Shown: positions 13,433 to 22,288, counted from the stretch's first letter. The stretch: 26,740 nt of DNA from Candidatus Zixiibacteriota bacterium (GCA_030613505.1 JAUWLW010000039.1:1-26740), one strand, 5' to 3'. Notes: a model not told the origin generated them from the sequence alone. Translations and numbers: made by a program.

Positions 13433-14518
13433 CCCGAGCGCGGCCCGGTAGACGGCCGCGGTGCGGCGGGCCACCTCTTCCCAGGAGTACAAGTCGGCGA
13501 CGCGACGTTCAGCCGCGGCGCCTTTTTCTTTTACGTCTTCGGGCGAGGCGACAAGGCGCCGCAGTTGTTCGCCCAACGCGGCGACGTCGCCCGTCGGGAA
13601 GTAGAAGCCTGCGTCGCCCAGCGCCTCGACGTTGGGCGGGATGTCCGAGGCCAAAACGCCGGCGCCGTAGCTCATCGCCTCCAGCAGCGCTATCGAAAGG
13701 CCCTCTAACGTCGACGGTTGGACGTATAAATAGGAGCCGGCGAAGAAGGCGGCGAGCGGCGGCCCGTAGACGTAGCCGACGAAGCGCACCCTGTCGTCGG
13801 CTTCCTCCCTCAGCCGAGCGAGGTACTTCCCGTGCGGGTCGTCGCCCACGACGACCAGCGGAAAGTCCGTCGCGACGTTGCGGTACGCTTCCAACAAAAG
13901 GTGGATACCCTTCTCGGGGACGAGCCGGCCGACGGTCAACAGGTACCGTCCCGCCTCGAGGTCGTACGGCTCCAGCGCGCGGAGGTCGACGGGCCCGGGC
14001 GTACTGACGGCGTTCGGTACGTACGTCGTGCGCCGGCGGTAGCGCCGCGCGAAATAACGCTGGAGCTCGCGGGATACGACGACGGTACGCGTGGCCAGGC
14101 GCGCCGCGGCCCACTCACCCGCGCGAAGGTACGCCGACGCGACCGGCCCCCACTTCTCGCGCTGCCAGTCGAGGCCGTGGACCGTAACGACGACCGTCTT
14201 GCCGAGCGAGCGCGGGATGAACGCGAGCGTCGCCGGCCCGAGGGCGTGATAGTGGTAGACGTCGAAGCGACGGGGCGCGGCGTCGAGCGAGGCCAGCAAG
14301 GTGTGGGTCCACGCGTCGAGGTGTTTGGTATTCACGCTGGGTAGGCGGCGCAGCGTCACCCCCTCCGCCGAGGCGTCGGGAGGGGTGTAGTGGTCCCGGC
14401 AATATACCGTAACGTCGTGGCCCAGCCGCGCCAGGCCGCGGCCCAACTCCTCCACGTGCCGCTCGATGCCGCCGTGCAGCGCCGGCACGCCCTTCAAGCC
14501 TATCATGGCGACCTTCAC
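13427..14518 (-). CDS. GT4 family glycosyltransferase
   Basis: A 363-residue GT-B enzyme. The N-terminal half has LKGVPALHGGIERHVEELGRGLARLGH, a glycine-rich acceptor-side loop. The C-terminal half has the nucleotide-sugar site: VGRLVPEKGIHLLLEAY (196-212), LYVQPSTLEGLSIALLEAMSYG with the family E-x7-E (Glu272/Glu280). It is a retaining transferase that probably adds a sugar to a lipid- or surface-linked glycan at the inner face of the membrane. The GTG start at 14518 overlaps the stop of the upstream GT4 gene by 4 bp (GTGA), so translation is coupled. It is the last gene of a three-gene glycan operon. Confidence 0.9.
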   Translation of the reverse strand: MKVAMIGLKGVPALHGGIERHVEELGRGLARLGHDVTVYCRDHYTPPDASAEGVTLRRLPSVNTKHLDAWTHTLLASLDAAPRRFDVYHYHALGPATLAFIPRSLGKTVVVTVHGLDWQREKWGPVASAYLRAGEWAAARLATRTVVVSRELQRYFARRYRRRTTYVPNAVSTPGPVDLRALEPYDLEAGRYLLTVGRLVPEKGIHLLLEAYRNVATDFPLVVVGDDPHGKYLARLREEADDRVRFVGYVYGPPLAAFFAGSYLYVQPSTLEGLSIALLEAMSYGAGVLASDIPPNVEALGDAGFYFPTGDVAALGEQLRRLVASPEDVKEKGAAAERRVADLYSWEEVARRTAAVYRAALGL

Positions 14519-15723
14519 GCCGCGACCTCCCGGTAAACCTCGAGCAACCGCGCCATATGCTCCTTAAAGGAGTAATCGCTCTCCAGCCGGGCGCGGCCGG
14601 CGGCGCCAAGCTTGCGGCCTTTACGGGCGTCACCGGCCAGCAGCTCGAGCGCCGCCGCCAGTTCGCGAACGTCCTCGGCCTCGACCAACAAGCCCTCGAC
14701 GCCGTCCTCCACCATCTCCGGTACGCCGCCCACGCGGGAGGCCACGACCGCGGCACCGGCCGCGAACGCCTCCAACACCACCGCCGGCGTGTTCTCGGGC
14801 CAGCGCGACGGGACGACGACGGCTCGAGCCGACGCCATCAATCCGGCGAGCCGGCGCGCGTCGACGTGCCCCAGAAACTCAACCTTGTCCGCGGCGTAAC
14901 CCTTCGCGGTTTCCACGAGGTTGGCCTCCTCCGGGCCCGAGCCGGCCACTTTCAACCGCACCTTCGGCCCCGCCAGGCCGACGGCCTGGATAAGTACGTC
15001 CACGCCTTTCTGGGGCGCGAGGCGACCCGCGTACAAGAAATAGTTTTGTTTGCGCCGACTTTCACTTTCCTTAATGTCTATCGCCGGCGGGAGGAAGAGC
15101 ACCCGCCCGTAGTCGTATCCGGCGGCGCGCACTTTTTCGCTAAGGAAAGCGGAAGGCGCGAGGATGCGGTCCAGTTTATGATATACCTTCTTCCGCCGCG
15201 CGACGAAGTGGGCCAGGTAACCCACGGTCGAAGCGCCAAGCTTGCCCTTCACGCACCGGCGCGTTATGCACGAAAAATATTTCTTTTCGGTGCAGCGGAA
15301 ACAGGGCTCGTCGCGGCTGTAGAAATAATGGTTCGGGCAGAGTAGGTTGTAATCATGGAGCGTAATGACCGCGGGGACGCCGGCTCGAGCCAGCGCGGCG
15401 ACGACCGCGGGCGTCAGGTGGTACGCGATATTATGCAGGTGGGCGACGTCCGGCTTGACGTCGGCGAGGAAGGCTTGGAATTTTTCGGCCGCCGCGCGCG
15501 ACCATACCGCGCCGAGCGCCGTCCGGAGGCCGACGCGCGGCGCGACGAAGTCGCGGTAGGGCGGGTAATATCGGCGATACTCGCCTTCGACGTTGTCGGG
15601 ATGCGCCGTCCCGAAGAAGAAGACGTCGTGGCGCCGCCTTTTCAGGGCGCGGGCGACGTCGAACATATAGCGCTCGGCGCCGCCGCGGCGATACAGGAAC
15701 TTGTTTACGTGAACGATGCGCAC
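14515..15723 (-). CDS. GT4 family glycosyltransferase with a cysteine cluster
   Basis: A 402-residue GT-B enzyme: N-terminal KFLYRRGGAERYMFDVARAL, DVAHLHNIAYHLTP, then donor-binding GRLAPQKGVDVLIQA, VVPSRWPENTPAVVLEAFAAGAAVVAS. Between residues 129 and 157 there are five Cys (129, 141, 144, 152, 157), a cluster seen in a subset of GT4 enzymes that may bind a metal or form a structural zinc site. It has a GTG start at 15723, 3 bp after the GT2 stop. The donor and acceptor sugars cannot be read from the sequence. It probably acts between the GT2 and the second GT4 in making a surface polysaccharide or glycolipid. Confidence 0.9.
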   Translation of the reverse strand: MRIVHVNKFLYRRGGAERYMFDVARALKRRRHDVFFFGTAHPDNVEGEYRRYYPPYRDFVAPRVGLRTALGAVWSRAAAEKFQAFLADVKPDVAHLHNIAYHLTPAVVAALARAGVPAVITLHDYNLLCPNHYFYSRDEPCFRCTEKKYFSCITRRCVKGKLGASTVGYLAHFVARRKKVYHKLDRILAPSAFLSEKVRAAGYDYGRVLFLPPAIDIKESESRRKQNYFLYAGRLAPQKGVDVLIQAVGLAGPKVRLKVAGSGPEEANLVETAKGYAADKVEFLGHVDARRLAGLMASARAVVVPSRWPENTPAVVLEAFAAGAAVVASRVGGVPEMVEDGVEGLLVEAEDVRELAAALELLAGDARKGRKLGAAGRARLESDYSFKEHMARLLEVYREVAA

Positions 15724-15726
15724 TCG

Positions 15727-16509
15727 TTACCCGCTCGAGCCCCGCCTGGTTCGGAACTCGTAATACGCCAATATTCCCTGCGCCGCGTCGAGAAAACAGG
15801 CCAAAAAGCCGGGCCACCCGTCCAGGAAGCCCCACTTGAATAAGTAGCGCCGCCAGAACCGAACCTCGGGCCGCACCAGAAAATACCACAAGTCGGCGGC
15901 GAAACCGGCGCGCCGGCCGCGCCGCTCCAGGTAGTCGGCGCCCGCGGTCACGTACAGCGGCAGCTTCCGAAAGTAGTCGGCCAACGTGGGGTACGTCTCG
16001 TGGTAGAGCGGCGCCCCGAGCCTGCCGACGCGGCCGTCGACGTCGAGACGCTCGTGCACCGATACGCAGCGAAAACGCGCCCGCCCCCGCCGAAACAAGC
16101 GCAGCTGGTAATCGGGGTACGCGCCGCCGTGTTTGAGATATCGGCCGAAGTAGTTGTTCAGGCGGGGGAACTCGTACGCGTCGTACGGCGCGTCGCCGTC
16201 GGCCACCGCGGCCTCGACAGCGGCGGCGAGCTCCGGCGTTACGCTCTCGTCGGGGTCGAGGAAAAGGATCCACTCGCCGCGGCAGGCATTTATAGCCACG
16301 GTTTTATTTACGTTTAAATTGAAATCGTTTTTAACCGGAACGACTTTAGCGCCGGCGCGGCGGGCCACGGCGGTGGTGTCGTCCGAAGATTCGGCGTCGG
16401 CCACGACTACTTCGTCGGCGAACGTTACGGTCTCGAGGAGCGCGGCGAGCTCGCCCGCTTCGTCGTGGGCCAGGATGGCAACGGATAGCCGCGGCGTTTC
16501 TTCTTGCAT
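15727..16509 (-). CDS. GT2 family glycosyltransferase (WaaE/KdtX-like)
   Basis: A 260-residue GT-A enzyme: LSVAILAHDEAGELAALLETV at the N-terminus, VVADAESSDDTTAVAR (35-50) and the metal-binding D-x-D in ILFLDPDES (Asp85/Asp87). The RLNNYFGRYLKHGGAYPDYQLRLFRR segment is typical of the WaaE/KdtX-like branch, which adds sugars to LPS inner core. The C-terminus (about 200-250) is aromatic and amphipathic, suggesting membrane association. It is the first gene of the glycan operon. Its start codon region overlaps the -35 box of the divergent rpmB promoter. Confidence 0.88.
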   Translation of the reverse strand: MQEETPRLSVAILAHDEAGELAALLETVTFADEVVVADAESSDDTTAVARRAGAKVVPVKNDFNLNVNKTVAINACRGEWILFLDPDESVTPELAAAVEAAVADGDAPYDAYEFPRLNNYFGRYLKHGGAYPDYQLRLFRRGRARFRCVSVHERLDVDGRVGRLGAPLYHETYPTLADYFRKLPLYVTAGADYLERRGRRAGFAADLWYFLVRPEVRFWRRYLFKWGFLDGWPGFLACFLDAAQGILAYYEFRTRRGSSG

Positions 16510-16532
16510 GGAAAACTAGTTTATGCTATTAT
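16504..16532 (+). promoter_or_regulatory. Promoter of rpmB
   Basis: TTGCAT (16504-16509), a 17-bp spacer and TATTAT (16527-16532), 22 bp before ATG 16555. The -35 box overlaps the first codons of the divergent GT2 gene. Confidence 0.65.
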
Positions 16533-16554
16533 AGCCGTTCGCGAAAGGGATATT

Positions 16555-16743
16555 ATGTCTTACCGATGCGACATTTGCGGCAAGGGACCGATGTTCGGCA
16601 ACAGCATAAGCCACGCCCACAACGTGACGAAGCGCAAGTTCATGCCGAACCTTCACCGCGTTCGCGTCCGCGTCGACGGCCACGTGAAGAGGCTTCGCGT
16701 ATGCACGCGGTGTCTGAAGGCCGGCAAAGTGCGCAAAGCGTAG
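16555..16743 (+). CDS. rpmB: 50S ribosomal protein L28 (zinc-ribbon form)
   Basis: A 62-residue protein of normal L28 length. It starts at ATG 16555 after GAAAGGGA; a TTG-initiated extension to 16504 runs through the promoter and is rejected. MSYRCDICGKGPMFGN..SHAHNVTKRKFMPNLHRVRV is the L28 signature. The four cysteines (Cys5/8, Cys50/53) make this the Zn-binding C+ type; bacteria that also carry a C- paralog usually use it under low zinc. It is transcribed alone: its own promoter upstream and an intrinsic terminator 18 bp downstream. Confidence 0.96.
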   Translation: MSYRCDICGKGPMFGNSISHAHNVTKRKFMPNLHRVRVRVDGHVKRLRVCTRCLKAGKVRKA

Positions 16744-16761
16744 CCCGCCTCGCAGCGCAAC

Positions 16762-16787
16762 AAAAGGCCCGTCATCGGGCCTTTTTT
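16762..16787 (+). terminator. Rho-independent terminator of rpmB
   Basis: A 10-bp stem (16762-16771 with 16776-16785), a TCAT loop and a T-run (TTTTTT) that continues past the stem. Confidence 0.92.
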
Positions 16788-16829
16788 ATTTTAAAGCCCG
16801 CGCGCCGTTACGTCAAGGCAATTCTCCGC

Positions 16830-16857
16830 TTGACATTTCGCAAGCCTCCTTTATAAT
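16830..16857 (+). promoter_or_regulatory. Consensus sigma-70 promoter for the epimerase-GT2 operon
   Basis: Perfect TTGACA (16830-16835), a 16-bp spacer and perfect TATAAT (16852-16857), 48 bp before ATG 16905. It is the best-matching promoter in the window and probably drives the three plus-strand genes that follow. Confidence 0.85.
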
Positions 16858-16904
16858 CGAAGAGGAGGGTCGCCGGCGCGGCGGCCTTCTTACCCTTTGG
16901 GACT

Positions 16905-18854
16905 ATGCCTTCCGAACAGGAAAAAGCTCCCGAGCGGCGGCGCGTTCTCGTAACCGGCGCCGCCGGCTTCATCGGCTCGAGCCTCGTCGACGAGCTCCTG
17001 GCGCGCGGTCACGAGGTCGTGGGCGTAGACAACTTCCTCGACAATTACGGCCGCGAAGTCAAGCTCGCCAACCTGCGCGCCGCCCGCGACCACGCCGCTT
17101 TCACCTTCTACGAAATAGATTTGGCTCACGACGATTTGGAAGACGTCGTCGACGGCGTCGATGCGGCGTTCCACCTGGCGGCGCGGCCGGGGGTCCGCGA
17201 CTCCTGGGGTCGGCACTACGAGGAGTATCTGACGAACAACGTCCTCGCCACGCAACAGCTGCTGGAGGCGCTCCGGGCCCGGGCGGACGTCCCGCTCGTC
17301 CTCGCCTCCTCCAGTTCGGTATACGGCGACGCGAACCGCCTCCCCGTCGCCGAAGACGCGATGCCGTCCCCCGTCTCGCCCTACGGCGCGACGAAGCTGG
17401 CGGCGGAAGACCTCGTCGATTTATATAAAAAAAGCTACGGCCTCCAGGCCGTGACACTACGTTACTTCACCGTGTACGGCCCCCGCCAAAGACCCGATAT
17501 GGCGATCCACAAGTTCATTCGCGCCATCCTGGACGGCGAGACCATCGTCCTGTACGGCGACGGCGAGGAACGGCGCGACTTCACGTACGTGGGCGACGCC
17601 GTGAAGGCCACCGCGGAAGTGCTGGCTCGAGGCCTAACGTCGGGGACGTACAACGTGGCCTCCGGGAAGACGGTATCCCTGGCCGAGCTCACCGCGTCTC
17701 TCGAGAAGGTGCTGGGCAAAAAGGCCGACGTTACCCGGGCGCCCCATCAGCGCGGCGACGTCCGCGCGACCCACGGCGACGTAACGGCGCTGCGGAAAGC
17801 GATAGGCTACGCCCCCGCCACCGCGCTCGAAGAGGGCCTGGCGGCGCAGGCCGCTCGGATGGCCGAGGAGGCGCCGGGCGAAGCCCCCGCGGCGGCCACG
17901 GCGGCACGGCGTCCCGTGCGCTCGCCCAAAGTGTCGGTCATAATCGTCAACTACAACGCCGCCCACGTCGTACACGAGGCCGTCGACTCCTGCTGGAGGA
18001 ATCCACCCGCCGGCGGCGAGGTGGAGATAATCGTCGTCGACAACGCGTCGTCGGACGGCTCGGCCCAAGCGCTCGCCGCCCGGGACGACATCATATTCAT
18101 TCGCAACCGCCACAACCTGGGCTACGCCGCGGCCAACAACCAGGGCCTCGCCGCGGCCCGGGGCGACTACTTCGTGCTCCTCAACCCGGACGTGGAGGTG
18201 GCGCCGGGCGTCTTCGACAAACTCATCGACTTCATGGACGAGAACCCGGACGCCGGCGTGGTGGGACCCGCGCTGGTCAGCCCGGCGGGGCGGCTCCAGG
18301 AATCGTACCGCCGCTTCCCCAACCTCCTCCACCTCATCGGGAGTCGCAAATCGTTGATCTATCGCTTCTGGCCGCGCAACCCGTTCTCGCGCCAGGGCTT
18401 CTACGGCCAGCTGGAGCTCGAGCGGCCGGTGAAGGTGGACTTCATCGCCGGCGCCGCGATGATGTTCACTCGCGAGCTCGTCGACCTCATCGGGCCGCTG
18501 GACCCCAATTACTTCATGTACGTCGAGGACGCGGACTTCAGCCGCCGCGCGCGCGACGCCGGCTACTACACCTACCTGCTGCCGGACATCACCGTCCTCC
18601 ACCACTGGGGCGAGTCCGCGGCGCTTCACCCGTACCGCGTGGTCTTCATCCACCACATCTCGATGATGCGGTACTTGAGGAAGCACCAGCCGCTCCAGTT
18701 CGCGCTGTACCTGCTCCTCCTGCCGCTGGTGGGCGTACACCTCCTCCTCGAGCTGCTCTACGCGTGGCGCGCGACGCGCCGCCGCAAAAAGCAGCTCGCC
18801 GCGGAACGAGAGGCGGGGGCCGCGGAGCAAAGAGATGTTTCGGGCCGGCCCTAA
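16905..18854 (+). CDS. Fused sugar-nucleotide epimerase and GT2 glycosyltransferase
   Basis: A 649-residue, two-domain protein. Residues 13-315 are an extended SDR (UDP-glucose/glucuronate 4-epimerase-like): NAD-binding TGAAGFIG (17-24), Ser136-138, the catalytic Y-x3-K (Tyr160/Lys164) and RYFTVYGPRQRPDMA. An Ala/Pro/Arg linker (about 320-340) joins it to residues 342-625, a GT2 transferase of the rhamnosyltransferase-like type: VSVIIVNYN, VVDNASSDGS (378-387), D-x-D-like LNPDVEV (426-432), EDADFSRRARDAG (541-553) and HHWGESAA. A hydrophobic C-terminal segment (about 598-622) may anchor it. The fusion implies that a nucleotide sugar is epimerised and then transferred by one polypeptide. The start is ATG 16905; its ribosome binding site is weak. 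Confidence 0.88.
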   Translation: MPSEQEKAPERRRVLVTGAAGFIGSSLVDELLARGHEVVGVDNFLDNYGREVKLANLRAARDHAAFTFYEIDLAHDDLEDVVDGVDAAFHLAARPGVRDSWGRHYEEYLTNNVLATQQLLEALRARADVPLVLASSSSVYGDANRLPVAEDAMPSPVSPYGATKLAAEDLVDLYKKSYGLQAVTLRYFTVYGPRQRPDMAIHKFIRAILDGETIVLYGDGEERRDFTYVGDAVKATAEVLARGLTSGTYNVASGKTVSLAELTASLEKVLGKKADVTRAPHQRGDVRATHGDVTALRKAIGYAPATALEEGLAAQAARMAEEAPGEAPAAATAARRPVRSPKVSVIIVNYNAAHVVHEAVDSCWRNPPAGGEVEIIVVDNASSDGSAQALAARDDIIFIRNRHNLGYAAANNQGLAAARGDYFVLLNPDVEVAPGVFDKLIDFMDENPDAGVVGPALVSPAGRLQESYRRFPNLLHLIGSRKSLIYRFWPRNPFSRQGFYGQLELERPVKVDFIAGAAMMFTRELVDLIGPLDPNYFMYVEDADFSRRARDAGYYTYLLPDITVLHHWGESAALHPYRVVFIHHISMMRYLRKHQPLQFALYLLLLPLVGVHLLLELLYAWRATRRRKKQLAAEREAGAAEQRDVSGRP

Positions 18855-20165
18855 ATGAGCACGGGGGATGCCGTGAAAACCGGGAGGGGTATCCAAGTTC
18901 GCAAGCTATTCGTAGTTCTATGCGTCGCGGCCGCCGCGACCTTAACCTACCCCGCCGCGACCGGCGCAGCATATCTCCTTATACCCATGGACGACGCGCA
19001 GGCCGACCACCTGCGCGCGTACGGCATCTGCTACGAGGCGCTGCTGCGGGGCGCCCGGGCGGAGTGGCTGCTCAATTACCGCGGCGGCTCCTTCCTCGTC
19101 GCCGACTTCGAAGGCCTACCGGAGCTTTGCCTCGAGCGCGGCGTAACGGCCGAGTACGTCGCCGACCCCGGCCCCATATACGCCGTAATCGAAGAAAATA
19201 ACATGGAGGCGGTCCCGCTCACCAAGGCGCCGCGCGTGGCGCTCTACGCGCCGGCCGACGAGGAAATGTGGGACGACGCCGTGATGCTGGCGCTCGACTA
19301 CGCCTACATCCCCTACGACGTTATCTGGAACGACGTCGTCCTGACCGGCGGCCTGTACCAGTACGACTGGGTGCACTTGCACCACGAGGACTTCACCGGC
19401 CAGTTCGGCAAGTTCTACGGTTCGTTCTCCGGGACGCCGTGGTACGAGGCGCTGGAGGCGCAGTACCGGGCGGAGGCCGCGGCCGCCGGGCACCCCTCGG
19501 TGGCCGCGTACATGGGCGCCGCGGCCGAGGCCGTCGAACGCTTCGTCGCGGGAGGCGGCTTCCTGTTCGCGATGTGCGCCGCCGCCGACACGCTGGACAT
19601 CGCGCTGGCGGCTCGCGACGTCGACGTCGTCGCCGAGGTCTTCGACGGCACGCCGGTCGACCCTCGCGCGAGCGAGCGCCTCGACTACGGCCGGACGCTG
19701 GCCTTCACCGACTTCGCGGTCCTTCCCAACCCTTACCTCTACGAATACTCCGACATCGACACGCCCCGCTCGATCTCGCCGGCGGCAGACCCGTCCAACC
19801 CGGGGTCGTTCACGCTCTTCGAGTTCAGCGCCAAAGCCGACACCGTTCCCACCATCCTCACCCAAAACCACCGCTCGAGGATAACGGAGTTCATGGGCCA
19901 GACCACGGCGTTCACGCGCAAAACCGTCAAGAAGAGCGTAGTCGTCCTCGCGACGGTGGACGGCTACGAGGAAGCGAAGTACGTCTACGGCAACCACGGC
20001 GAGGGTTTCTTCTCGTTCCTCGGCGGCCACGACCCGGAGGACTTCCAGCACTTCATCGGCGAGATGCCCACCGACCTCCGCTTCCATAAAAATTCGCCCG
20101 GCTACCGCCTTATCCTCAACAACATCCTCTTCCCCGCGGTGCGCCGCGAGGAGCTAAAGACTTAA
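18855..20165 (+). CDS. Exported protein of the family often labelled 'asparagine synthetase B'
   Basis: A 436-residue protein whose N-terminus carries a late signal peptide (about residues 16-39, RKLFVVLCVAAAATLTYPAATGA). From memory it resembles a Bacteroidetes/FCB family called asparagine synthetase B-like. Shared landmarks are YLLIPMDDAQADHLRAYGICYEALL, WLLNYRGGSFL, YDWVHLHHEDFTGQFGKFY and GGGFLFAMCAAADTLDIALAA. It lacks the AsnB catalytic and ATP-binding signatures, so that label is probably wrong. The GGGFLFAMC stretch resembles a class I amidotransferase-like nucleophile elbow, but this is only an impression. The ATG directly abuts the stop of the fused enzyme, with a later GTG possible. 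Its location is probably periplasmic or surface. Confidence 0.75.
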   Translation: MSTGDAVKTGRGIQVRKLFVVLCVAAAATLTYPAATGAAYLLIPMDDAQADHLRAYGICYEALLRGARAEWLLNYRGGSFLVADFEGLPELCLERGVTAEYVADPGPIYAVIEENNMEAVPLTKAPRVALYAPADEEMWDDAVMLALDYAYIPYDVIWNDVVLTGGLYQYDWVHLHHEDFTGQFGKFYGSFSGTPWYEALEAQYRAEAAAAGHPSVAAYMGAAAEAVERFVAGGGFLFAMCAAADTLDIALAARDVDVVAEVFDGTPVDPRASERLDYGRTLAFTDFAVLPNPYLYEYSDIDTPRSISPAADPSNPGSFTLFEFSAKADTVPTILTQNHRSRITEFMGQTTAFTRKTVKKSVVVLATVDGYEEAKYVYGNHGEGFFSFLGGHDPEDFQHFIGEMPTDLRFHKNSPGYRLILNNILFPAVRREELKT

Positions 20166-21028
20166 TGCGGCGCGGCCGGTGGACGCTTTGGCTCGCGGCT
20201 TTGGTCGTGGCGGCGTCTTCATGCGGCTCGAGCGACGTCGTCGTACATAAGGACATAACGTACTACGACGGCCCGGGCCACGACGCCAAGAAGCACCTGC
20301 TCGACCTTTACCTTCCGGCCGACGCGGAAAACTTTCCCGTCCTGCTCTTCATTCACGGCGGCGGCTGGCGCCACGGCCACAAGGACGGCGACTTCAACTT
20401 CTACCATCGCCTCGGCAAAGGGTTGGCCCGGCGAGGCGTGGGCGTCGCCGTCGCGGCATACCGGCTGGCGCCCAAGCACAAGTTTCCGGCGCAGGCCGAG
20501 GCCGGCGCCCGGGCGACGCGGTGGGTATACGAGAATATCGGGGAATACGGCGGCGACCCTGGGCGGATATTCCTGTGCGGCCACTCCGCCGGCGCTCACC
20601 TGGTCGCGCTCGCCGCGCTCGACGAAAGGTACTTGAAGGCGGAGGGTTTGCCGCCGGAAGCCGTCGCCGGCGTCATCGGCATCAGCGGTCCCTACGACGT
20701 TGAATATATGTGGGAGGAGGGCGGTTGGTTCGCGCGGCGGTACTTCGTCGAGCCGGCCTTCGGCGACGAGCCGGCGACGTGGGCCACGGCGTCGGCGCCG
20801 AATTACGCCCGGGCCGACGCGCCGCCGTTTCTGCTAATCTACGCCGAGCACGACCACGCCGGCCTGGCCGCGCAGGCGTACCGCTTAGCCGGGGCGCTCG
20901 CGGCTCGAGGCGTCCAGACGCCGGTCCACGAGGTCGCGGGCCGCAACCATTTAACGATTATCTACTACGCGGGGAAAGAGGGGGACAGTACGACGGAACT
21001 TATTTTAAATTTCATAGAACGCCGATGA
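20165..21028 (+). CDS. Lipoprotein alpha/beta-hydrolase (esterase-like)
   Basis: A 287-residue protein. The N-terminus has a hydrophobic run ending VVAASSC (Cys20), a near-canonical lipobox that suggests lipidation and export. The catalytic parts are all present: oxyanion HGGGW (64-68), the nucleophile elbow GHSAGA (Ser141), the acid Asp230 in YAEHDHAG and His262 in GRNHLTI. This is the layout of the HSL/BD-FAE-like carboxylesterase group, which act on acyl esters, including feruloyl and acetyl-xylan types. The substrate is unknown. It overlaps the previous stop by 1 bp (TAATG), so expression is coupled to the exported protein upstream. Confidence 0.88.
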   Translation: MRRGRWTLWLAALVVAASSCGSSDVVVHKDITYYDGPGHDAKKHLLDLYLPADAENFPVLLFIHGGGWRHGHKDGDFNFYHRLGKGLARRGVGVAVAAYRLAPKHKFPAQAEAGARATRWVYENIGEYGGDPGRIFLCGHSAGAHLVALAALDERYLKAEGLPPEAVAGVIGISGPYDVEYMWEEGGWFARRYFVEPAFGDEPATWATASAPNYARADAPPFLLIYAEHDHAGLAAQAYRLAGALAARGVQTPVHEVAGRNHLTIIYYAGKEGDSTTELILNFIERR

Positions 21029-21049
21029 CGCCCTCCCGCCGATAACGGC

Positions 21050-22288
21050 TCAGTACCCCAATAGCCTCATCTGCTCCGCCACCCTCTCCCGCCGAAGCTT
21101 CACGTTCAATATCAAGCCGACGGCGATAAACGACGATATCGTCGCCGAGCCGCCGTACGACATGAACGGCAGCGGCAGACCCGTAACCGGGATAAGGCCC
21201 ACCGCCATCGCCGCGTTCACAACGAACTGCGTGAAGAAGAGGGTGCCCAGGCCGAAGGCCAAGATGCCGCCGCGGCGGTCGCCGGCGCGATACGCGATGA
21301 GGAACGACCGAAAAACGACGACGGCGAACAACGCGACCACAAGCAGGCATCCGGCGAAACCCCATTCCTCGCCCCAAGCCGACAGCACGAAGTCGGTGTG
21401 GCCGGCCGGAACGAACTGGCAGTGAACCTGGCTGCCCTCCAGGAAGCCCTTGCCGAACAGCCGCCCCGAGCCCAGCGCGATCTTGGCCTGGATGATGGAA
21501 TAGCCGGCGCCGTGCGGGTCGGCGGTGGGCGAGAGGAAGGATAGAATGCGCGCCCGCTGATACTCCTTGAGGAGTCCCCACAGGACGGGCGTCGCCGCCC
21601 CCGCTACGACGTTCGCGCCGACGACGAACGCGCGCTCCCACCACCGCGCCCGGGCGACCAGCGCTACTACGACGACGACGCCCAGGAATATCAGGAAGGC
21701 GACGAGTTTGAACGATACGAAGAAAGCCGCGAACGGGGAAAGCAGCAATAACAAGTACACAACCGGAGCGCGCGCCCAGTAGAGGCAAGCGAAGAGCAGC
21801 GGCACGAAGACCGCCGCCGTCCCCAGGTCCGGCTCGACCGCTATCAGCGCCGCCGGCGCCGCGGCGACCGCCACCGGTAAAATAAAATGGGGTAAACTCT
21901 CGAGGCGGCGAAAGACGTCGAGGACGAGCGCCAGCGTAAGTACCGTCGCTATCTTGGCGAACTCCGACGGTTGGAATCTGAACGGGCCCAGCGAAAGCCA
22001 CCGCTGCGCGACGCCGCCCTGCGACACGGCCTTGGCCGCGAGGAGCGCCAACGCGGCCAACGCCAGTACGTATAACGCCCAGGAAATCTTTACCGTCGCG
22101 CGGTAAGGCACCGCCACGGCCAGCATTAAAGCCACCCACCCAAGGCCCACCCACAGGAGCTGTTTAAAAAATATCTCGCCGCCCGCCGCCGCGGAGTAAA
22201 CAGCCGCCAGGCCGACGACGCTCAGAAGAAAGGTCGCGCCCAGGAGGGGCAAATCCACGCGGCGCCCGATGTCGTGCAGCGTGCCCAC
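21050..22288 (-). CDS. rodA: Rod shape-determining protein RodA (SEDS glycosyltransferase)
   Basis: A 412-residue SEDS protein with about ten membrane helices and the family landmarks AQRWLSLGPFRFQPSEFAK, VEPDLGTAAVF (the Asp is the catalytic residue of RodA polymerases), FLSPTADPHGAGYSIIQAKIALGSG, and the C-terminal TGLPLPFMSYGGSATIS. It polymerises lipid II glycan strands for cell elongation with PBP2. The GTG start at 22288 overlaps the mrdA stop (TAGTG), so the two partners are translationally coupled. The genes converge with the esterase gene 21 bp away; no clear terminator is visible between them. Confidence 0.95.
   Translation of the reverse strand: MGTLHDIGRRVDLPLLGATFLLSVVGLAAVYSAAAGGEIFFKQLLWVGLGWVALMLAVAVPYRATVKISWALYVLALAALALLAAKAVSQGGVAQRWLSLGPFRFQPSEFAKIATVLTLALVLDVFRRLESLPHFILPVAVAAAPAALIAVEPDLGTAAVFVPLLFACLYWARAPVVYLLLLLSPFAAFFVSFKLVAFLIFLGVVVVVALVARARWWERAFVVGANVVAGAATPVLWGLLKEYQRARILSFLSPTADPHGAGYSIIQAKIALGSGRLFGKGFLEGSQVHCQFVPAGHTDFVLSAWGEEWGFAGCLLVVALFAVVVFRSFLIAYRAGDRRGGILAFGLGTLFFTQFVVNAAMAVGLIPVTGLPLPFMSYGGSATISSFIAVGLILNVKLRRERVAEQMRLLGY

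Noticed and set aside
16504-16554. TTG-initiated extension of the L28 gene
   Set aside because: It covers the promoter, lacks a ribosome binding site and is absent from the normal 62-residue L28.
17634-18896. Long minus-strand open frame opposite the epimerase-GT2 gene
   Set aside because: It is a GC-driven shadow: Arg/Val/Glu-rich with no domain, while the plus strand carries two recognisable enzyme domains.
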